Shown piece by piece: positions 1 through 9,432 of a stretch of DNA of 64,000 nt. The notes below the pieces were generated by a model. The model ran no database searches. It was not told the origin of the DNA and was given only the letters and a program-made list of their open reading frames with translations. Source of the stretch: Companilactobacillus baiquanensis (GTDB lineage: Bacteria > Bacillota > Bacilli > Lactobacillales > Lactobacillaceae); NCBI RefSeq assembly GCF_003946605.1, contig NZ_RHOQ01000002.1, forward strand, positions 310,001 to 374,000. Reading direction: 5' to 3'. The position numbers and the translations under genes were made by a program. Within the stretch, counting starts at the first letter, position 1. Each line of letters starts with the position of its first letter.

Positions 1-1475
1 TCGCACTTTTCAGAAACGGTACTCATATCGATGTAGTTATTACTTGAGTCAATACCTGCTTGTTTGGCAACGTTTGCGACTGTTACAGGATTATCTCCTG
101 AAATGATTTTTAAGTCTATACCTTGATTATTTAAATACTTAAATGTTGCTGGAGCTTGTTTTCTAACTTCATCAGAAATTTTTATTAATCCCATCAAAGT
201 ATCCTGTTTTAAAACTGCAATGATACGAAATCCCTCTTTAGCCGCTGTTTGGATAGTATTATCAAGTTCATTAGAAGGATTGTTGATGATAAATTCTGGT
301 GCGCCCATAAGGTATTTATTGCCATTTTGGTCAATGAATCCGGAATATTTAGTTTCAGATGAGAATGGGATGACTTTTTTGATTTCAGTTTCCAGTGGAC
401 TGCCGTCTAATTTTTTAATTGCTAGAGCGGTGGCGTTTGTTTCTTTTGTCGCTTCAACAATTTTAAGAGCGGCTTGAATGATCGCTTCTTTTGAAAAGTC
501 ATTATAACTCAAAATTTCTTTTACATTTAAATTCCCAGTGGTAATAGTTCCAGTTTTATCTAAACAAAGTGTATCAACTCTAGCCAGCGTTTCTATGGCG
601 CTAAGTGAGCGGACTAAAATGTTCTTCTTGGAAAGATTGTAGGCGCCTGTCGCTAGGGCAACCGATGTTAGTAAAACTAGTCCTTCAGGGATCATACCGA
701 TAACGGAAGCCGATGTTCCTAGAATTGATGTCGAGATATTTCCATTTTGAAAATACGAACGGAAAAACAAAAGAAGTCCAATTGGAACGATAGTGTATGT
801 TAAAATTTTAATGATGTTATTAATGATCTTCATTAAAACACTGACTGATCGTTTATCTTTACTAACTGCTGATGATAATTGCGAAACAAAACTGTTTAGT
901 CCAACTTGTGTTAGCTGGACTTTAGCTTGACCGGCGACGACAAAACTTCCTGAGTAAACCGGTTCGCCTACTTCTTTTGTGATCGTATCTGATTCACCGG
1001 TAATGCTTGATTCGTTAGTCTGCAAACCATTTGTGGAACAAACAATACCGTCAGCTGGGATGGTATCGCCGCGTTTAAGAATGATTATGTCATCTTGAAC
1101 TAGATCTTCAATCTTGACGTCATTTTTCACACCATTTCTAATAGCTGAAAAATTGTGAGTATTAACAAGACTTATTTTATCAATTGTTAATTTAGAACGA
1201 ATTTCTTGAAAACTACCGATGATGATATTAGCAATCACTGGTCCTAAAAAGAAGAGATTGCGATATGATCCGGTCCAAAAAATTAAGATGGCGATCGCCA
1301 AATTTAAAAGATTAAACAGTGTAAAAAGATTACTTCCGATGATTTGGGGAATCGATCGAGATAGTTTTTTTATTTGGACATTTGTAAGTCCTTGATTTAT
1401 TTTAGATTGTACAGCTTCACTTGAAAGACCAGAATCTATGTCAGTATATGAAGCAGGTTTCTTAATTTTTACCAT
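1..1475 (-). CDS. cation-transporting P-type ATPase, 3' end outside window
   Basis: N-terminal ~490 residues of a P-type ATPase that continues beyond base 1. Start ATG at 1473-1475 (MVKIKKPASY). Visible in order: cytoplasmic N-terminus; paired membrane segments with ILIFWTGSYRNLFFLGPVIAN; actuator domain with the dephosphorylation motif TGES; two membrane segments with IPEGLVLLTS; and the phosphorylation loop DKTGT near 548-562, then the nucleotide-binding region. The IPEGLVLLTSVALA form resembles the CtpE-like branch of Ca2+/cation ATPases rather than heavy-metal pumps (no N-terminal CXXC). The ion is inferred, not shown. It is divergent from the HAD gene at 1565, with an 89-bp gap for promoters. 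The C-terminal membrane domain that would settle specificity is missing. Confidence 0.9.
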   Translation of the reverse strand, partial: MVKIKKPASYTDIDSGLSSEAVQSKINQGLTNVQIKKLSRSIPQIIGSNLFTLFNLLNLAIAILIFWTGSYRNLFFLGPVIANIIIGSFQEIRSKLTIDKISLVNTHNFSAIRNGVKNDVKIEDLVQDDIIILKRGDTIPADGIVCSTNGLQTNESSITGESDTITKEVGEPVYSGSFVVAGQAKVQLTQVGLNSFVSQLSSAVSKDKRSVSVLMKIINNIIKILTYTIVPIGLLLFFRSYFQNGNISTSILGTSASVIGMIPEGLVLLTSVALATGAYNLSKKNILVRSLSAIETLARVDTLCLDKTGTITTGNLNVKEILSYNDFSKEAIIQAALKIVEATKETNATALAIKKLDGSPLETEIKKVIPFSSETKYSGFIDQNGNKYLMGAPEFIINNPSNELDNTIQTAAKEGFRIIAVLKQDTLMGLIKISDEVRKQAPATFKYLNNQGIDLKIISGDNPVTVANVAKQAGIDSSNNYIDMSTVSEKC

Positions 1476-1564
1476 AGATTACCTACGACCATTAGTTATT
1501 TTATAGCCAATGCTATATAATTTGCTTTACTACTTAAAATTTAACACAAAAGGATGAATATATT

Positions 1565-2227
1565 TTGAATAACTTATTTTTCGACTTGGATGGGACAATT
1601 ATTGACTCGGAAAAGGGGATACTTAACGGCCTGAAGTACATGTATAAGGAAGTTTTAGGCTATGTTCCTCACGATGACGATATTTTGAGAACATACATTG
1701 GACCAACTATCAGTTATTCGTTTAAAAAATACGATGACTTGGACGGAAATGACCCTGAAGCTCAGCGTCGTGTAGCTATTTTCCATGATTACTATATGGA
1801 TCAGGGCTGGAAAGAATTGAGTGTTTATGATGGAGTTTATGATATGCTCAAGGATTTAAATGATTCGGGCAAAGAAGTCTTTATTGCAACTTCTAAACCG
1901 GAAAGCATTGCTAAGAAGATAGTTGACCAATTAGATATGAAACCATATATTAGACATGTATTTGGAGCTACTGACGATGAAAAGACTCGTTCTCTAAAAG
2001 AAGATGTAATTTCATATGGTATAGCTAAAACTTCCGTAGAACTAGATCCAAAGAATTTAGTCATGGTAGGGGATAGAAGTAGTGATATTGTGGGGGCACA
2101 TAAAAACAATTTAAAAGCAATCGGTGTTACTTACGGATTTGGAAAACGTCAAGAACTAGCTGACGCCAAATCTGAATGGATTGTAAATAAACCATCCGAC
2201 ATCACTAAAATAGCTATGGAGAAGTAA
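1565..2227 (+). CDS. HAD-superfamily phosphatase (phosphoglycolate phosphatase-like)
   Basis: 220-aa cytosolic HAD hydrolase. Motif I is FFDLDGTIID at residues 5-14 (catalytic DxD); motif II is in FIATSK; motif III Lys lies near KSLKED; motif IV is MVGDRSSDI. A small helical cap lies between motifs I and II, as in the Gph/PpaX group that removes phosphate from small metabolites. The substrate cannot be read from sequence. Start is TTG at 1565 with AAAGGATG ten bases upstream; no ATG fits the domain start. The membrane-protein gene at 2230 follows after 2 bp, so the two are co-transcribed. Confidence 0.88.
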   Translation: MNNLFFDLDGTIIDSEKGILNGLKYMYKEVLGYVPHDDDILRTYIGPTISYSFKKYDDLDGNDPEAQRRVAIFHDYYMDQGWKELSVYDGVYDMLKDLNDSGKEVFIATSKPESIAKKIVDQLDMKPYIRHVFGATDDEKTRSLKEDVISYGIAKTSVELDPKNLVMVGDRSSDIVGAHKNNLKAIGVTYGFGKRQELADAKSEWIVNKPSDITKIAMEK

Positions 2228-2229
2228 TT

Positions 2230-3042
2230 ATGAGTAAGTCATTATCATATAACAGGCACGGTTTTACCTTATTTTTATTATCAATTTGTCTTATGCTGAT
2301 CGTATTTTTAGGGATAACTCTGACCACAATTTTAAATGGAGACTATGTAAAAAAAGTCATTTCCAGTGATGAAAATGTTTCGTTGATACGTAGCTACTCC
2401 AATCAAAAATTAAATAGACTGGTGAATAGTTATTCATCAGTTGCGAGTGTTTCAACTAGTTTAAGTCGAAATGATGTTAAAAAAATAATTGGAACTTCTG
2501 TCGATGAAGTTTATGATGATGATTCTAAATTGACTGTCGGTAGTAGTATTTTAGATACTATTGGTGGCAATTTGAAAAAAGCCTCTAAGAAACAAGGCTT
2601 GAATATTAATGCGGAAATAAATCAGACGATCAGTGTTAATAAGGATCTAATGAATCAGATGATCGATGATGATCTAGGACCGATAAACAACCTTTCGATA
2701 GGTATTACAAAAGTCCGTGGCATAGTAAAAATGGTTATTCTAGCCTTAGCAATTATTTTTGTATTATTAGCGGTCCGTTTACGTGCAAAAGTTGGTTCTA
2801 ATATGCTATTTTTCCATCATTTGGGCACTGTGGGGATCTGTACTTCAATCCTATTAGCAATTTTATTGGCGTTTATTTACTTCCCGATACAAAATTTAAT
2901 ATCAAGTAATGTTGAATATAATCTTCATGATGTACTTTATAATGTTCTTAATGGCATATTTTTAAGTTATATATCAATAGTCTTTATGGTCTTTATTCTT
3001 AGTCTGATCGATTGGGGAAGTACCATGAAGTATAAGTATTGA
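2230..3042 (+). CDS. hypothetical membrane protein, 4 TM segments
   Basis: 270-aa protein I do not recognise. It has one N-terminal membrane segment (about residues 12-35), an extracytoplasmic region of about 125 residues rich in Ser, Asn and Asp, then three membrane segments (about 168-186, 197-220, 243-263). There is no Cys and no obvious catalytic motif. It sits 2 bp behind the HAD gene in one transcription unit that ends at the terminator at 3059-3090. The one-TM, large outer domain, three-TM layout resembles small LAB envelope proteins of unknown role. Confidence 0.8.
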   Translation: MSKSLSYNRHGFTLFLLSICLMLIVFLGITLTTILNGDYVKKVISSDENVSLIRSYSNQKLNRLVNSYSSVASVSTSLSRNDVKKIIGTSVDEVYDDDSKLTVGSSILDTIGGNLKKASKKQGLNINAEINQTISVNKDLMNQMIDDDLGPINNLSIGITKVRGIVKMVILALAIIFVLLAVRLRAKVGSNMLFFHHLGTVGICTSILLAILLAFIYFPIQNLISSNVEYNLHDVLYNVLNGIFLSYISIVFMVFILSLIDWGSTMKYKY

Positions 3043-3058
3043 TCTAAAGTCTATTCTT

Positions 3059-3090
3059 GAGTGCTGGAAATTTTCCGGCACTCTTTTTTT
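3059..3090 (+). terminator. intrinsic terminator
   Basis: GAGTGCTGGAAA and TTTCCGGCACTC form a 12-bp stem (one G-U) directly followed by seven T. It closes the HAD/membrane-protein unit. Confidence 0.9.
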
Positions 3091-3149
3091 ATTGGTCCAA
3101 TCTTGTATAATAAGGAATGACGTTTAAAATTTTAGAGGAGTTCAATACT

Positions 3150-4838
3150 ATGCAAAGTAGTTCAAAGGATCATCAAAATAAATATCTTAAATATACTTTG
3201 TGGACTGTTGCAACGTTAATTGTTTTTGTAATTGCAAGTTTAGCGACAGTCTATTTTACTGAAATTTATCATGGTCAATTTTGGTCATATTTAGGTACTA
3301 GTGATAATCGTTTTCATGCGATGAGAATAGAGGGACTATATGAGTCGATCAAGCATCATCAATATTTCCCTTGGATCAATATGTCGTTTATGGGCGGTTT
3401 TGGATATATTGTAAATACTTTTTATTCAGATTTAATGATCTATCCAGCAGCCATTTTTAGACTAATGGGATTCTCGATATCTAAGACATTTATTGCCTTT
3501 TATTTCTTATTAAATGTTTTAACATTTTCAACATCATTTTTAAGTTATCTAAAAGTAAGCAAAAAATATTGGAATAGTTTAGTATTCAGCTTTGTTTATA
3601 CTTTATCCACATATCGTTTACATGACTTGTTATTCCGTCATGACGTTGGTGAGTTGATTGTTTTCGTTTTTCTACCAATTGCCTTTTTGGGGATTTATGA
3701 AATTTTCTACGGCAAGCGTCAAAATTGGTGGTATTTAACAATTGGGATGACGGCAATCATCTACTCGCATGCTTTATCACCGATTTTGGTGGCAATAGTG
3801 ATCGTACTGATAGCATTATGCCAATATAAAGAACTAAAGATACATCCTAAACGAATTTTATCTTTAGTATATGCTGCTATTACTTCGTTGTTACTTTCTC
3901 TAGCATACTTTTTACCAATGCTGGAACAGATGAAACATACTGATTTCAACTTGGCACATTCTGCAATCAGTCTTTCTGCTGGAGCACTAGAATTGCAGGA
4001 TTTGATTGATGCCAGTCTTAATAACGTTGTTACACAGCCGGTAATTGGATTATTGATGATGACTTTGGCAGTTATTATTTTTGCCAGTTATAAGAAAATA
4101 GATAATCCAGCAGTTAAGCATTTTTCACTATTAGGTGCTGGACTATTAGTTATGAGTACGAGAATTTTTCCTTGGGGAATATTGGACAAAACGCCATTAA
4201 AAGCTTTGCAGTATCCTTGGCGTTTAGATATTGTTATTTCAATCATGATAGCTATTTTCATTGCCTATGATCCACTTCATATTCTTAAAGGCAGATTAGG
4301 CAAGATGGGGATGATATTGGTAGTTATGCTGCTGACAGTTTCTGCAAGTAGCAGACTTGGTCATACAGCTGACGCGATCAATACTTATGCTCAATATAAT
4401 AAATTAGAAACATATAGTATCGGAGCTGGACAAGAGTATCTGCCTGTTGGAACTTCTCCGGCCGCATTGAAGGAAAGAGGCCATAAGCCTGAAGTGAGGT
4501 CTGGTAAGGTCAAAATAAGTGATTTCAAACAAGATTGGTCAACTTTGACACTTGATTATAAGAACGCTAAAAATGCTAAAGTGGACCTTCCAATAATTGG
4601 TTATTATGGTTATCAAGCAACGACTAAGGGAAATACATCTGCTGTAACAATGGACAAGAATAATCAAAACTTAGCTCAAGTTAATTTGAATGGCAGTGGT
4701 AAATTGACCGTTTCCTACGTTCAAACTAATGTTCAAAAGTATAGCCGAATCTTTTCGGTATTGAGTCTTATTGTAATGATAGTTTGGTTTGTTGCAGATA
4801 AGTTTGGCTTTAAATTCAAAAAAATAAGTCATAAATAA
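3150..4838 (+). CDS. PTPS-related (GT-C-like) polytopic membrane protein
   Basis: 562-aa protein with about 11-12 membrane helices. The first outer loop carries D-N-R-F-H-A-M and the second QYFPWINMSFMGG, an arrangement typical of the '6-pyruvoyl-tetrahydropterin synthase related' membrane family (PF10131-like) and the GT-C glycosyltransferase fold. After the helices (about residues 430-530) is a soluble beta-rich domain, and one last helix with a Lys-rich tail. Family members are thought to move sugars or lipid-linked groups to the cell surface; the substrate is unknown. Start ATG at 3150 has AGAGGAG 10 bases upstream; an upstream in-frame start at 3117 lacks a ribosome site. TATAAT lies at 3106-3111. 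A terminator follows at 4870. Confidence 0.75.
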   Translation: MQSSSKDHQNKYLKYTLWTVATLIVFVIASLATVYFTEIYHGQFWSYLGTSDNRFHAMRIEGLYESIKHHQYFPWINMSFMGGFGYIVNTFYSDLMIYPAAIFRLMGFSISKTFIAFYFLLNVLTFSTSFLSYLKVSKKYWNSLVFSFVYTLSTYRLHDLLFRHDVGELIVFVFLPIAFLGIYEIFYGKRQNWWYLTIGMTAIIYSHALSPILVAIVIVLIALCQYKELKIHPKRILSLVYAAITSLLLSLAYFLPMLEQMKHTDFNLAHSAISLSAGALELQDLIDASLNNVVTQPVIGLLMMTLAVIIFASYKKIDNPAVKHFSLLGAGLLVMSTRIFPWGILDKTPLKALQYPWRLDIVISIMIAIFIAYDPLHILKGRLGKMGMILVVMLLTVSASSRLGHTADAINTYAQYNKLETYSIGAGQEYLPVGTSPAALKERGHKPEVRSGKVKISDFKQDWSTLTLDYKNAKNAKVDLPIIGYYGYQATTKGNTSAVTMDKNNQNLAQVNLNGSGKLTVSYVQTNVQKYSRIFSVLSLIVMIVWFVADKFGFKFKKISHK

Positions 4839-4869
4839 AAAAACTGTTACAAGCATTATCGCATTCATA

Positions 4870-4920
4870 AAGTGCTTCATAATTGTTAGACAAAAATCTA
4901 ACAGTTATGGGGCACTTTTT
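4870..4920 (+). terminator. intrinsic terminator
   Basis: AAGTGC...TTGTTAGA pairs with TCTAACAG...GCACTT to form a long stem around a CAAAAA loop, ending in TTTTT. It terminates the gene ending at 4838. Confidence 0.85.
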
Positions 4921-4931
4921 ATGTGTTTCAG

Positions 4932-4985
4932 TTCAAAGCAAAAAACAAAAGGCATGACTCCCTGTGGATACAGAGAACATGCCTT
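4932..4985 (-). terminator. terminator for the CorC-like gene
   Basis: On the minus strand AAGGCATG...CATGCCTT (4985-4949) is followed by TTGTTTTTTG. It lies just after the stop of the leftward gene at 5015. Confidence 0.65.
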
Positions 4986-5014
4986 AGAGGTTTAACCTTT
5001 GTAGTTGCATTTTA

Positions 5015-6400
5015 CTATTCCTTCAAATCATCAACATCGGTTAGGGATGCTAAATTATCTTGCTTAGTCACAGCTTTTTTATCAACTGTAACTTTAAACC
5101 AGTTTACGAACCCGTGATCAAATTCAGCAACCTTGAAATGGAAATTTAGCATATTGAATTCAAAGTCCTGGTCGATGTTTGGATATTGTTCGATCATAAA
5201 ACCACCGACAGTAATGATATCTGACTCCTGAAATTCAGGAATATCGGTTTTGAAATAACGTTCAAAGTCATATAGAGTGGTTTTACCAGAAACGTTATAA
5301 CTGCCATCATCATTTTTAACGATATATTCATCGGAAACATCATCAATTTCATCTTTAACAGTACCAAATAATTCTTCGTAAATATCTTTATCAGTTACGA
5401 TACCACTTGTACCACCGTATTCGTCGACAACGACTACAATAGGAGTTTGCTTTTTGATCATCTTAGATAGGATATCTTGGATAGGCATAGTTTCAGGAAC
5501 AGTGTTAACTGATCTTAAAACACGGCTGATCCCAATGTCACCATCAACTTGATTTTGGCGGACGATATCATAAGCATAAACGTAACCTAAAACTTTATCT
5601 TTATCATTATCAGCAACAACAGGGAATCTCGAGAATCCTTGTTGCAAGTAATCTTTTAGAACGTCTTTAACTTTATCAGTAATATCTACTACATAAAGGC
5701 TAGTCCTATCTACCATAATATCTTTAGCAACTTTATCATTAAGTTCAAAAGCTCTTTGCATAAAGACAACATCATTTTGATCCATATCACCACCATGGAT
5801 CGATGATTTCGACAATCTTAAAATTTCGGACTGTGAGAAAATTTCGTTTTCAGAATCGGCGGGTTTAAGTCCCATCAACTTGATGATTCCAGTAGCAGAA
5901 ATATTTAGTAGCCAAACGAATGGATAAACTGCTAAATGGAAGACCCTCATTGGTGTAACAACGATCATTAACATACGCATTGGCATATCAATAGAAACAT
6001 TTTTTGGAACGATTTCGGTTAAAACAACTTCTAAGTATGTTAGTAATAAAACACCAACAACAGAACCGACAATGTGTAGACCACCATTGCTGCCAGAAAG
6101 ATGAATTAATCCAAATAAATCGATCAACAAGTATTCGATCGTACTTTCACCGATCCAACCTAAGATGATACCGGCGATACTTGTACCAACTTGTGTTGTT
6201 GATAAGTATTCGTTAAGGTTATTGACCATCATTAAAGCACGTTTTAATTTTGTTTGATTACCTTCACCTTTAGAAATGGCATCTTCTAGTTGACTAGGTC
6301 TGGTTTGTACTAGGGCAAACTCGGCGGCAACGAAGAAGAAAGCGAAGATAAATGTTATTAGAATAATAATTAAGTTAGCTGTAATTGCAGAACTTGACAA
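5015..6400 (-). CDS. CorC/HlyC-type CNNM membrane protein with CBS pair
   Basis: 461 aa. Residues 1-190 form a DUF21 (CNNM) membrane domain with four helices; about 205-335 are two CBS domains (IMVDRTSLYVVD..., and ...TPIVVVVDEYGGTSGIVT); about 350-435 are the small CorC_HlyC C-terminal domain. The family is annotated 'hemolysin', but members act in Mg2+ or other ion export. The CBS pair probably binds adenine nucleotides. Start is TTG at 6400, preceded by AAAAGGGGAAA; no better ATG is present. It is a single-gene unit between terminators at 4932-4985 and 6457-6479. Confidence 0.9.
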   Translation of the reverse strand: MSSSAITANLIIILITFIFAFFFVAAEFALVQTRPSQLEDAISKGEGNQTKLKRALMMVNNLNEYLSTTQVGTSIAGIILGWIGESTIEYLLIDLFGLIHLSGSNGGLHIVGSVVGVLLLTYLEVVLTEIVPKNVSIDMPMRMLMIVVTPMRVFHLAVYPFVWLLNISATGIIKLMGLKPADSENEIFSQSEILRLSKSSIHGGDMDQNDVVFMQRAFELNDKVAKDIMVDRTSLYVVDITDKVKDVLKDYLQQGFSRFPVVADNDKDKVLGYVYAYDIVRQNQVDGDIGISRVLRSVNTVPETMPIQDILSKMIKKQTPIVVVVDEYGGTSGIVTDKDIYEELFGTVKDEIDDVSDEYIVKNDDGSYNVSGKTTLYDFERYFKTDIPEFQESDIITVGGFMIEQYPNIDQDFEFNMLNFHFKVAEFDHGFVNWFKVTVDKKAVTKQDNLASLTDVDDLKE

Positions 6401-6456
6401 TATTTAATTTCCCCTTTTTTCCTATGTAAGATGGATTATAACACTATAACATCAAT

Positions 6457-6479
6457 AAAAGCCGACATTGTCGGCTTTT
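6457..6479. terminator. symmetrical terminator
   Basis: AAAAGCCGAC-ATT-GTCGGCTTTT is a perfect 10-bp stem. It overlaps the stop codon of the CAP-domain gene (TAA on the minus strand at 6478-6480), so that transcript ends immediately after its last codon. Confidence 0.85.
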
Positions 6480-7572
6480 ATTGATTAGCGTAACCATATC
6501 CCAATCCATTAGCTGTTTCTGAGAAAGTCTTGAAAGTATAACTATAACTAGGAACGCTTTCAGAATTTAAATTATTAATGGTAACGCGATAAGTTGAATG
6601 ATTGTTGATCGTAATACTTCTTGGAGGCATGTACGCAATAACATCACTCAAGTAGGCGTAGGATCTGTCCGTTAAAGGAGTAGTCGTCCCAACTGTTCCA
6701 TCAGTCAAGTTTTCCACCGTGATCGATGTTTGATCAGTAACCATATTTTTATTTTGGTCAGCAAACGTTATTGACCAAGGGATCAGAGCTCCATATTTAT
6801 TAGTCAATTCCTCAACTGGGAATAGATTATAAGGATATGTGACAACTGATTTTTCAGCTTGATTATAAATATCAGTTGGATTATTAACAAAAATAGTTTC
6901 ATATTGACGTCCATTATTGGCAATAGAAATACCAACTCCGACCGTTGAAAGTTTAGGTGACAATAACCAAGCACGGTGTCCAGTATCGGAACCTTCAATA
7001 TCAGTATCATCAAAGATCAATTCCCGAATAGGTTCACCGATCGTTTTAGGATATCCAAAATACAAATTACCGTATCCGGTACCATAAACTGCTTGATACC
7101 AATAACGATCAGGAATAAAACTAGATCTAGGCGTATTTACTAGGAAATGTTGATTAATATAAGGACTGGAATTTGAAACTGCCATTACTGAAGAAGCAAT
7201 TTGAGATGTATTATTAGAAGCTTCTTTAGAAGAGATAGGACTCAAGCCTGACAGTGAACGATAATAATTTATCCAGCTAATCGTGCCATTAAGTGCGTTT
7301 CCACTAAGAACACCGGGATCAAATGTTCCATCTGTTGTTAGTTTTGGAGCCGTAGTAAATAAGTTGCTCTTATTGTAAAGATCGTTATCTAAACTTTGAT
7401 AAGTTTGTTGAAATTGTTTTATTTGAGCGATTTCGCTCGGACTGTAATAAGTTCTATAAAAATCAGAAATGTTAGTCGTTACATTACTGGTTGCTTGTAC
7501 CGTTGTAGGAGCCGCAACGGAAAAGAATAACAGTAAGGACGCGCAACTGATAAGTAACCGTGACCTCTTCAT
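6478..7572 (-). CDS. secreted CAP/SCP-domain protein
   Basis: About 364 aa. A Sec signal peptide (MKRSRLLISC...FFSVAAPTTVQA) precedes a CAP domain at about residues 90-230. Recognisable parts are NALNGTISWINYYRSLSGL, the conserved GHRAWLLSP (CAP signature with its His) and VGVGI. The C-terminal 130 residues look like a beta-rich extension. The protein is secreted or loosely cell-wall bound; the biochemical role of bacterial CAP proteins is unsettled. I chose ATG at 7570-7572: the GGGG ribosome site at 7581-7584 lies 8 nt from it, while the ATG at 7578 is only 2 nt away. Confidence 0.85.
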   Translation of the reverse strand: MKRSRLLISCASLLLFFSVAAPTTVQATSNVTTNISDFYRTYYSPSEIAQIKQFQQTYQSLDNDLYNKSNLFTTAPKLTTDGTFDPGVLSGNALNGTISWINYYRSLSGLSPISSKEASNNTSQIASSVMAVSNSSPYINQHFLVNTPRSSFIPDRYWYQAVYGTGYGNLYFGYPKTIGEPIRELIFDDTDIEGSDTGHRAWLLSPKLSTVGVGISIANNGRQYETIFVNNPTDIYNQAEKSVVTYPYNLFPVEELTNKYGALIPWSITFADQNKNMVTDQTSITVENLTDGTVGTTTPLTDRSYAYLSDVIAYMPPRSITINNHSTYRVTINNLNSESVPSYSYTFKTFSETANGLGYGYANQ

Positions 7573-7748
7573 TTTCATAACCCCATTTGCAAAGTATTTA
7601 CTACCCACATTATACCCAATTCTAATAATAAAATGTAGTTTGAAGGAAATGGATCTCCAATTAAGTTGATGTTATGTGATATTAGTGGTTGAACTCCGAA
7701 ATGATTATTTTTATAATGAAAGAATGAATTAATCTGGGGGAAATACTT

Positions 7749-8273
7749 TTGAGTAATGTAAAGAATGAAAACTTTTTAACGCCTGCACAAGCTGCAAAAG
7801 AATTGGGGATCAGTGTTGCAACGCTACGCAAGTATTCTTTGATCGTAGAACATACCACTGATAATGCCAATTATTTTGAACGTAACAGTCAGAATAATCG
7901 TTTGTATACTTCTGAAAATTTGGAAGATTTCAAAAAAATGGTTGAGTTAGGTCATGAACCAAAAATGACTTTAGATTTAGCCGCACAAAAAATTTATCCA
8001 ACAGAATCAACAAAAAAGGATAATAACAATGACTTAGAGAAAGTCGTTGCAGATTTAAAAGCTAAAAATAAGCTACAAGCACAAAAGATTGAAGAATTAG
8101 AAGTTAAAATATCTGATTTAACATCAGCTAATGAAGAACTAGCTAAAAAGGATGAAGCTCTTCAAACTGAAGTAGTAAAATCTGAAGAAAAATCAACTGA
8201 ATTGAAAGAACGCGTCAATGAACAAGTAAAAGATGATAAGAAAGATCATTGGTGGAATAGATTTATGAAATAA
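7749..8273 (+). CDS. MerR-type helix-turn-helix protein with coiled coil
   Basis: 174 aa. N-terminal winged helix-turn-helix (FLTPAQAAKELGISVATLRKYSLIVEH), then a MerR-like wing ending at LDLAAQKIY. A long charged coiled coil follows (about residues 90-160, KNKLQAQKIEELEVKISDLTS...), and then the tail DHWWNRFMK. The aromatic-basic tail resembles DUF3967-type MerR/RacA-like proteins of LAB. It is probably a DNA-binding and possibly membrane-touching protein; no target can be inferred. Start TTG at 7749 has CTGGGGGAAA upstream. Confidence 0.78.
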   Translation: MSNVKNENFLTPAQAAKELGISVATLRKYSLIVEHTTDNANYFERNSQNNRLYTSENLEDFKKMVELGHEPKMTLDLAAQKIYPTESTKKDNNNDLEKVVADLKAKNKLQAQKIEELEVKISDLTSANEELAKKDEALQTEVVKSEEKSTELKERVNEQVKDDKKDHWWNRFMK

Positions 8274-8307
8274 GTAGGCTAGGCAAATTGTCATGCCTGC
8301 TTTTTTT
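8273..8307 (+). terminator. probable terminator
   Basis: AGTAGGC...GCCTGCT stem with a 15-nt loop, then TTTTTTT, right after the HTH gene stop. Confidence 0.6.
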
Positions 8308-8348
8308 GCGTATAATTATTGATTGGTAAAAACTTAGGAGGATTCGCT

Positions 8349-9248
8349 TTGAAACTAGCAATGATCGGACTCGGTAAGATGGGGATCAACTTAACCGAAA
8401 ATTTAATCAGAAACAATAATGAAGTAGTAGCATTTGATTTAAATGAAGATGCTAAAAAAGATGCACAAAAATTAGGTGCTCAAGTCGCCAGTGATCTACA
8501 AGATGTTGTGGACAAATTGCCACAACCTAAAATTGTTTGGGTTATGTTGCCAGCGGGTAAACCTGCAAATATGACAATTGATACTTTGAGTAATATTTTG
8601 TCTAAGGATGATATCGTTATTGATGGTGGTAATTCATTTTATGAAGACTCATTAAAACATAATGAGATCCTAAAGGAAAAAGGAATTATTTTCTTTGATG
8701 CCGGTACATCTGGTGGTATGTCCGGTGCTAATCATGATGGTAACTTCATGATTGGTGGAGACAACAAAGAAGCTTTCAAAATCATTGAACCTATTTTTGA
8801 GGGAATTGCTCAAAAAGATGGTTACTTGTACACAGGAAAAGCCGGAAGCGGTCACTATTTAAAGATGGTCCATAACGGAATCGAATACGGTATGATGCAA
8901 TCGATTGCCGAAGGATTCGATGTTTTGGAACATAGTAAATTCGATTATGATAACGAAGCAGTTGCTAAAGTATGGTCAAACGGTTCTGTTATTCGAGGCT
9001 GGTTGATGGAATTAGCTGAGTCAGCATTCTCCAAAGATCCTAAATTAAATGAAATTCGAGGCGTTATGCACTCATCTGGTGAAGGTAAGTGGACTTTAGA
9101 AGAAGCACTCAAGTTGCAAGTCCCAACACCAGTTATTGCAGCTTCACTAATGATGCGTTATCGTTCTCTTGAAAATGATACAGTCACAGGTAAAGTTGTC
9201 GCCGCTTTGCGTAATGAGTTCGGCGGTCATGATGTTGATAAAAAGTAA
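8349..9248 (+). CDS. gnd: 6-phosphogluconate dehydrogenase, short (NAD-type) form
   Basis: 299 aa, the short bacterial class of decarboxylating 6-phosphogluconate dehydrogenase (GndA/YqeC type), making ribulose-5-phosphate and CO2. Rossmann motif GLGKMG at residues 6-11; substrate loop DGGNSFYEDS; FFDAGTSGG; and the catalytic stretch GSGHYLKMVHNGIEYGMMQ with the active Lys. Classical Gnd enzymes are about 470 aa; this class lacks the second helical repeat. It feeds the heterofermentative or pentose-phosphate route. Start TTG at 8349 sits 7 nt after AGGAGG; the in-frame codon at 8319 has no ribosome site. Confidence 0.93.
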   Translation: MKLAMIGLGKMGINLTENLIRNNNEVVAFDLNEDAKKDAQKLGAQVASDLQDVVDKLPQPKIVWVMLPAGKPANMTIDTLSNILSKDDIVIDGGNSFYEDSLKHNEILKEKGIIFFDAGTSGGMSGANHDGNFMIGGDNKEAFKIIEPIFEGIAQKDGYLYTGKAGSGHYLKMVHNGIEYGMMQSIAEGFDVLEHSKFDYDNEAVAKVWSNGSVIRGWLMELAESAFSKDPKLNEIRGVMHSSGEGKWTLEEALKLQVPTPVIAASLMMRYRSLENDTVTGKVVAALRNEFGGHDVDKK

Positions 9249-9272
9249 ATAAGATAGTTTGATGAAGTTATG

Positions 9273-9310
9273 AGCTCAGTGATCTGATTTTTGATTACTG
9301 GGCTTGTATT
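9273..9310 (+). terminator. probable terminator after gnd
   Basis: AGCTCAGTGATC pairs with GATTACTGGGCT (G-U pairs included), followed by TGTATTGTTTT. The T tract is weak. Confidence 0.55.
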
Positions 9311-9358
9311 GTTTTAAGCATGAAAAAGGATATTCTGATATTATTTATTGAAACGCGT

Positions 9359-9411
9359 GACATAAGGCAGAGACCTTCTAGGCTATGCTCAGTCTCTAAC
9401 CGCCTTATGTC
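9359..9411 (+). promoter_or_regulatory. nested perfect hairpin in the crcB leader
   Basis: GACATAAGGC (9359-9368) pairs perfectly with GCCTTATGTC (9402-9411). Inside it AGAGAC (9369-9374) pairs with GTCTCT (9392-9397), giving a 16-bp two-part stem. It ends about 20 nt before the crcB reading frame. It does not match the fluoride (crcB) riboswitch consensus that I know: no GGCGATGG-like core. Its role is unknown; it could be a leader regulator or a small mobile palindrome. Confidence 0.55.
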
Positions 9412-9432
9412 AAGCTCTGGGGAAGTGGGAAC

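Noticed and set aside
9359..9411. Fluoride riboswitch in front of crcB
   Set aside because: Position is right, but the conserved GGCGATGG-type core and pseudoknot pieces are missing; only a simple nested hairpin is visible.
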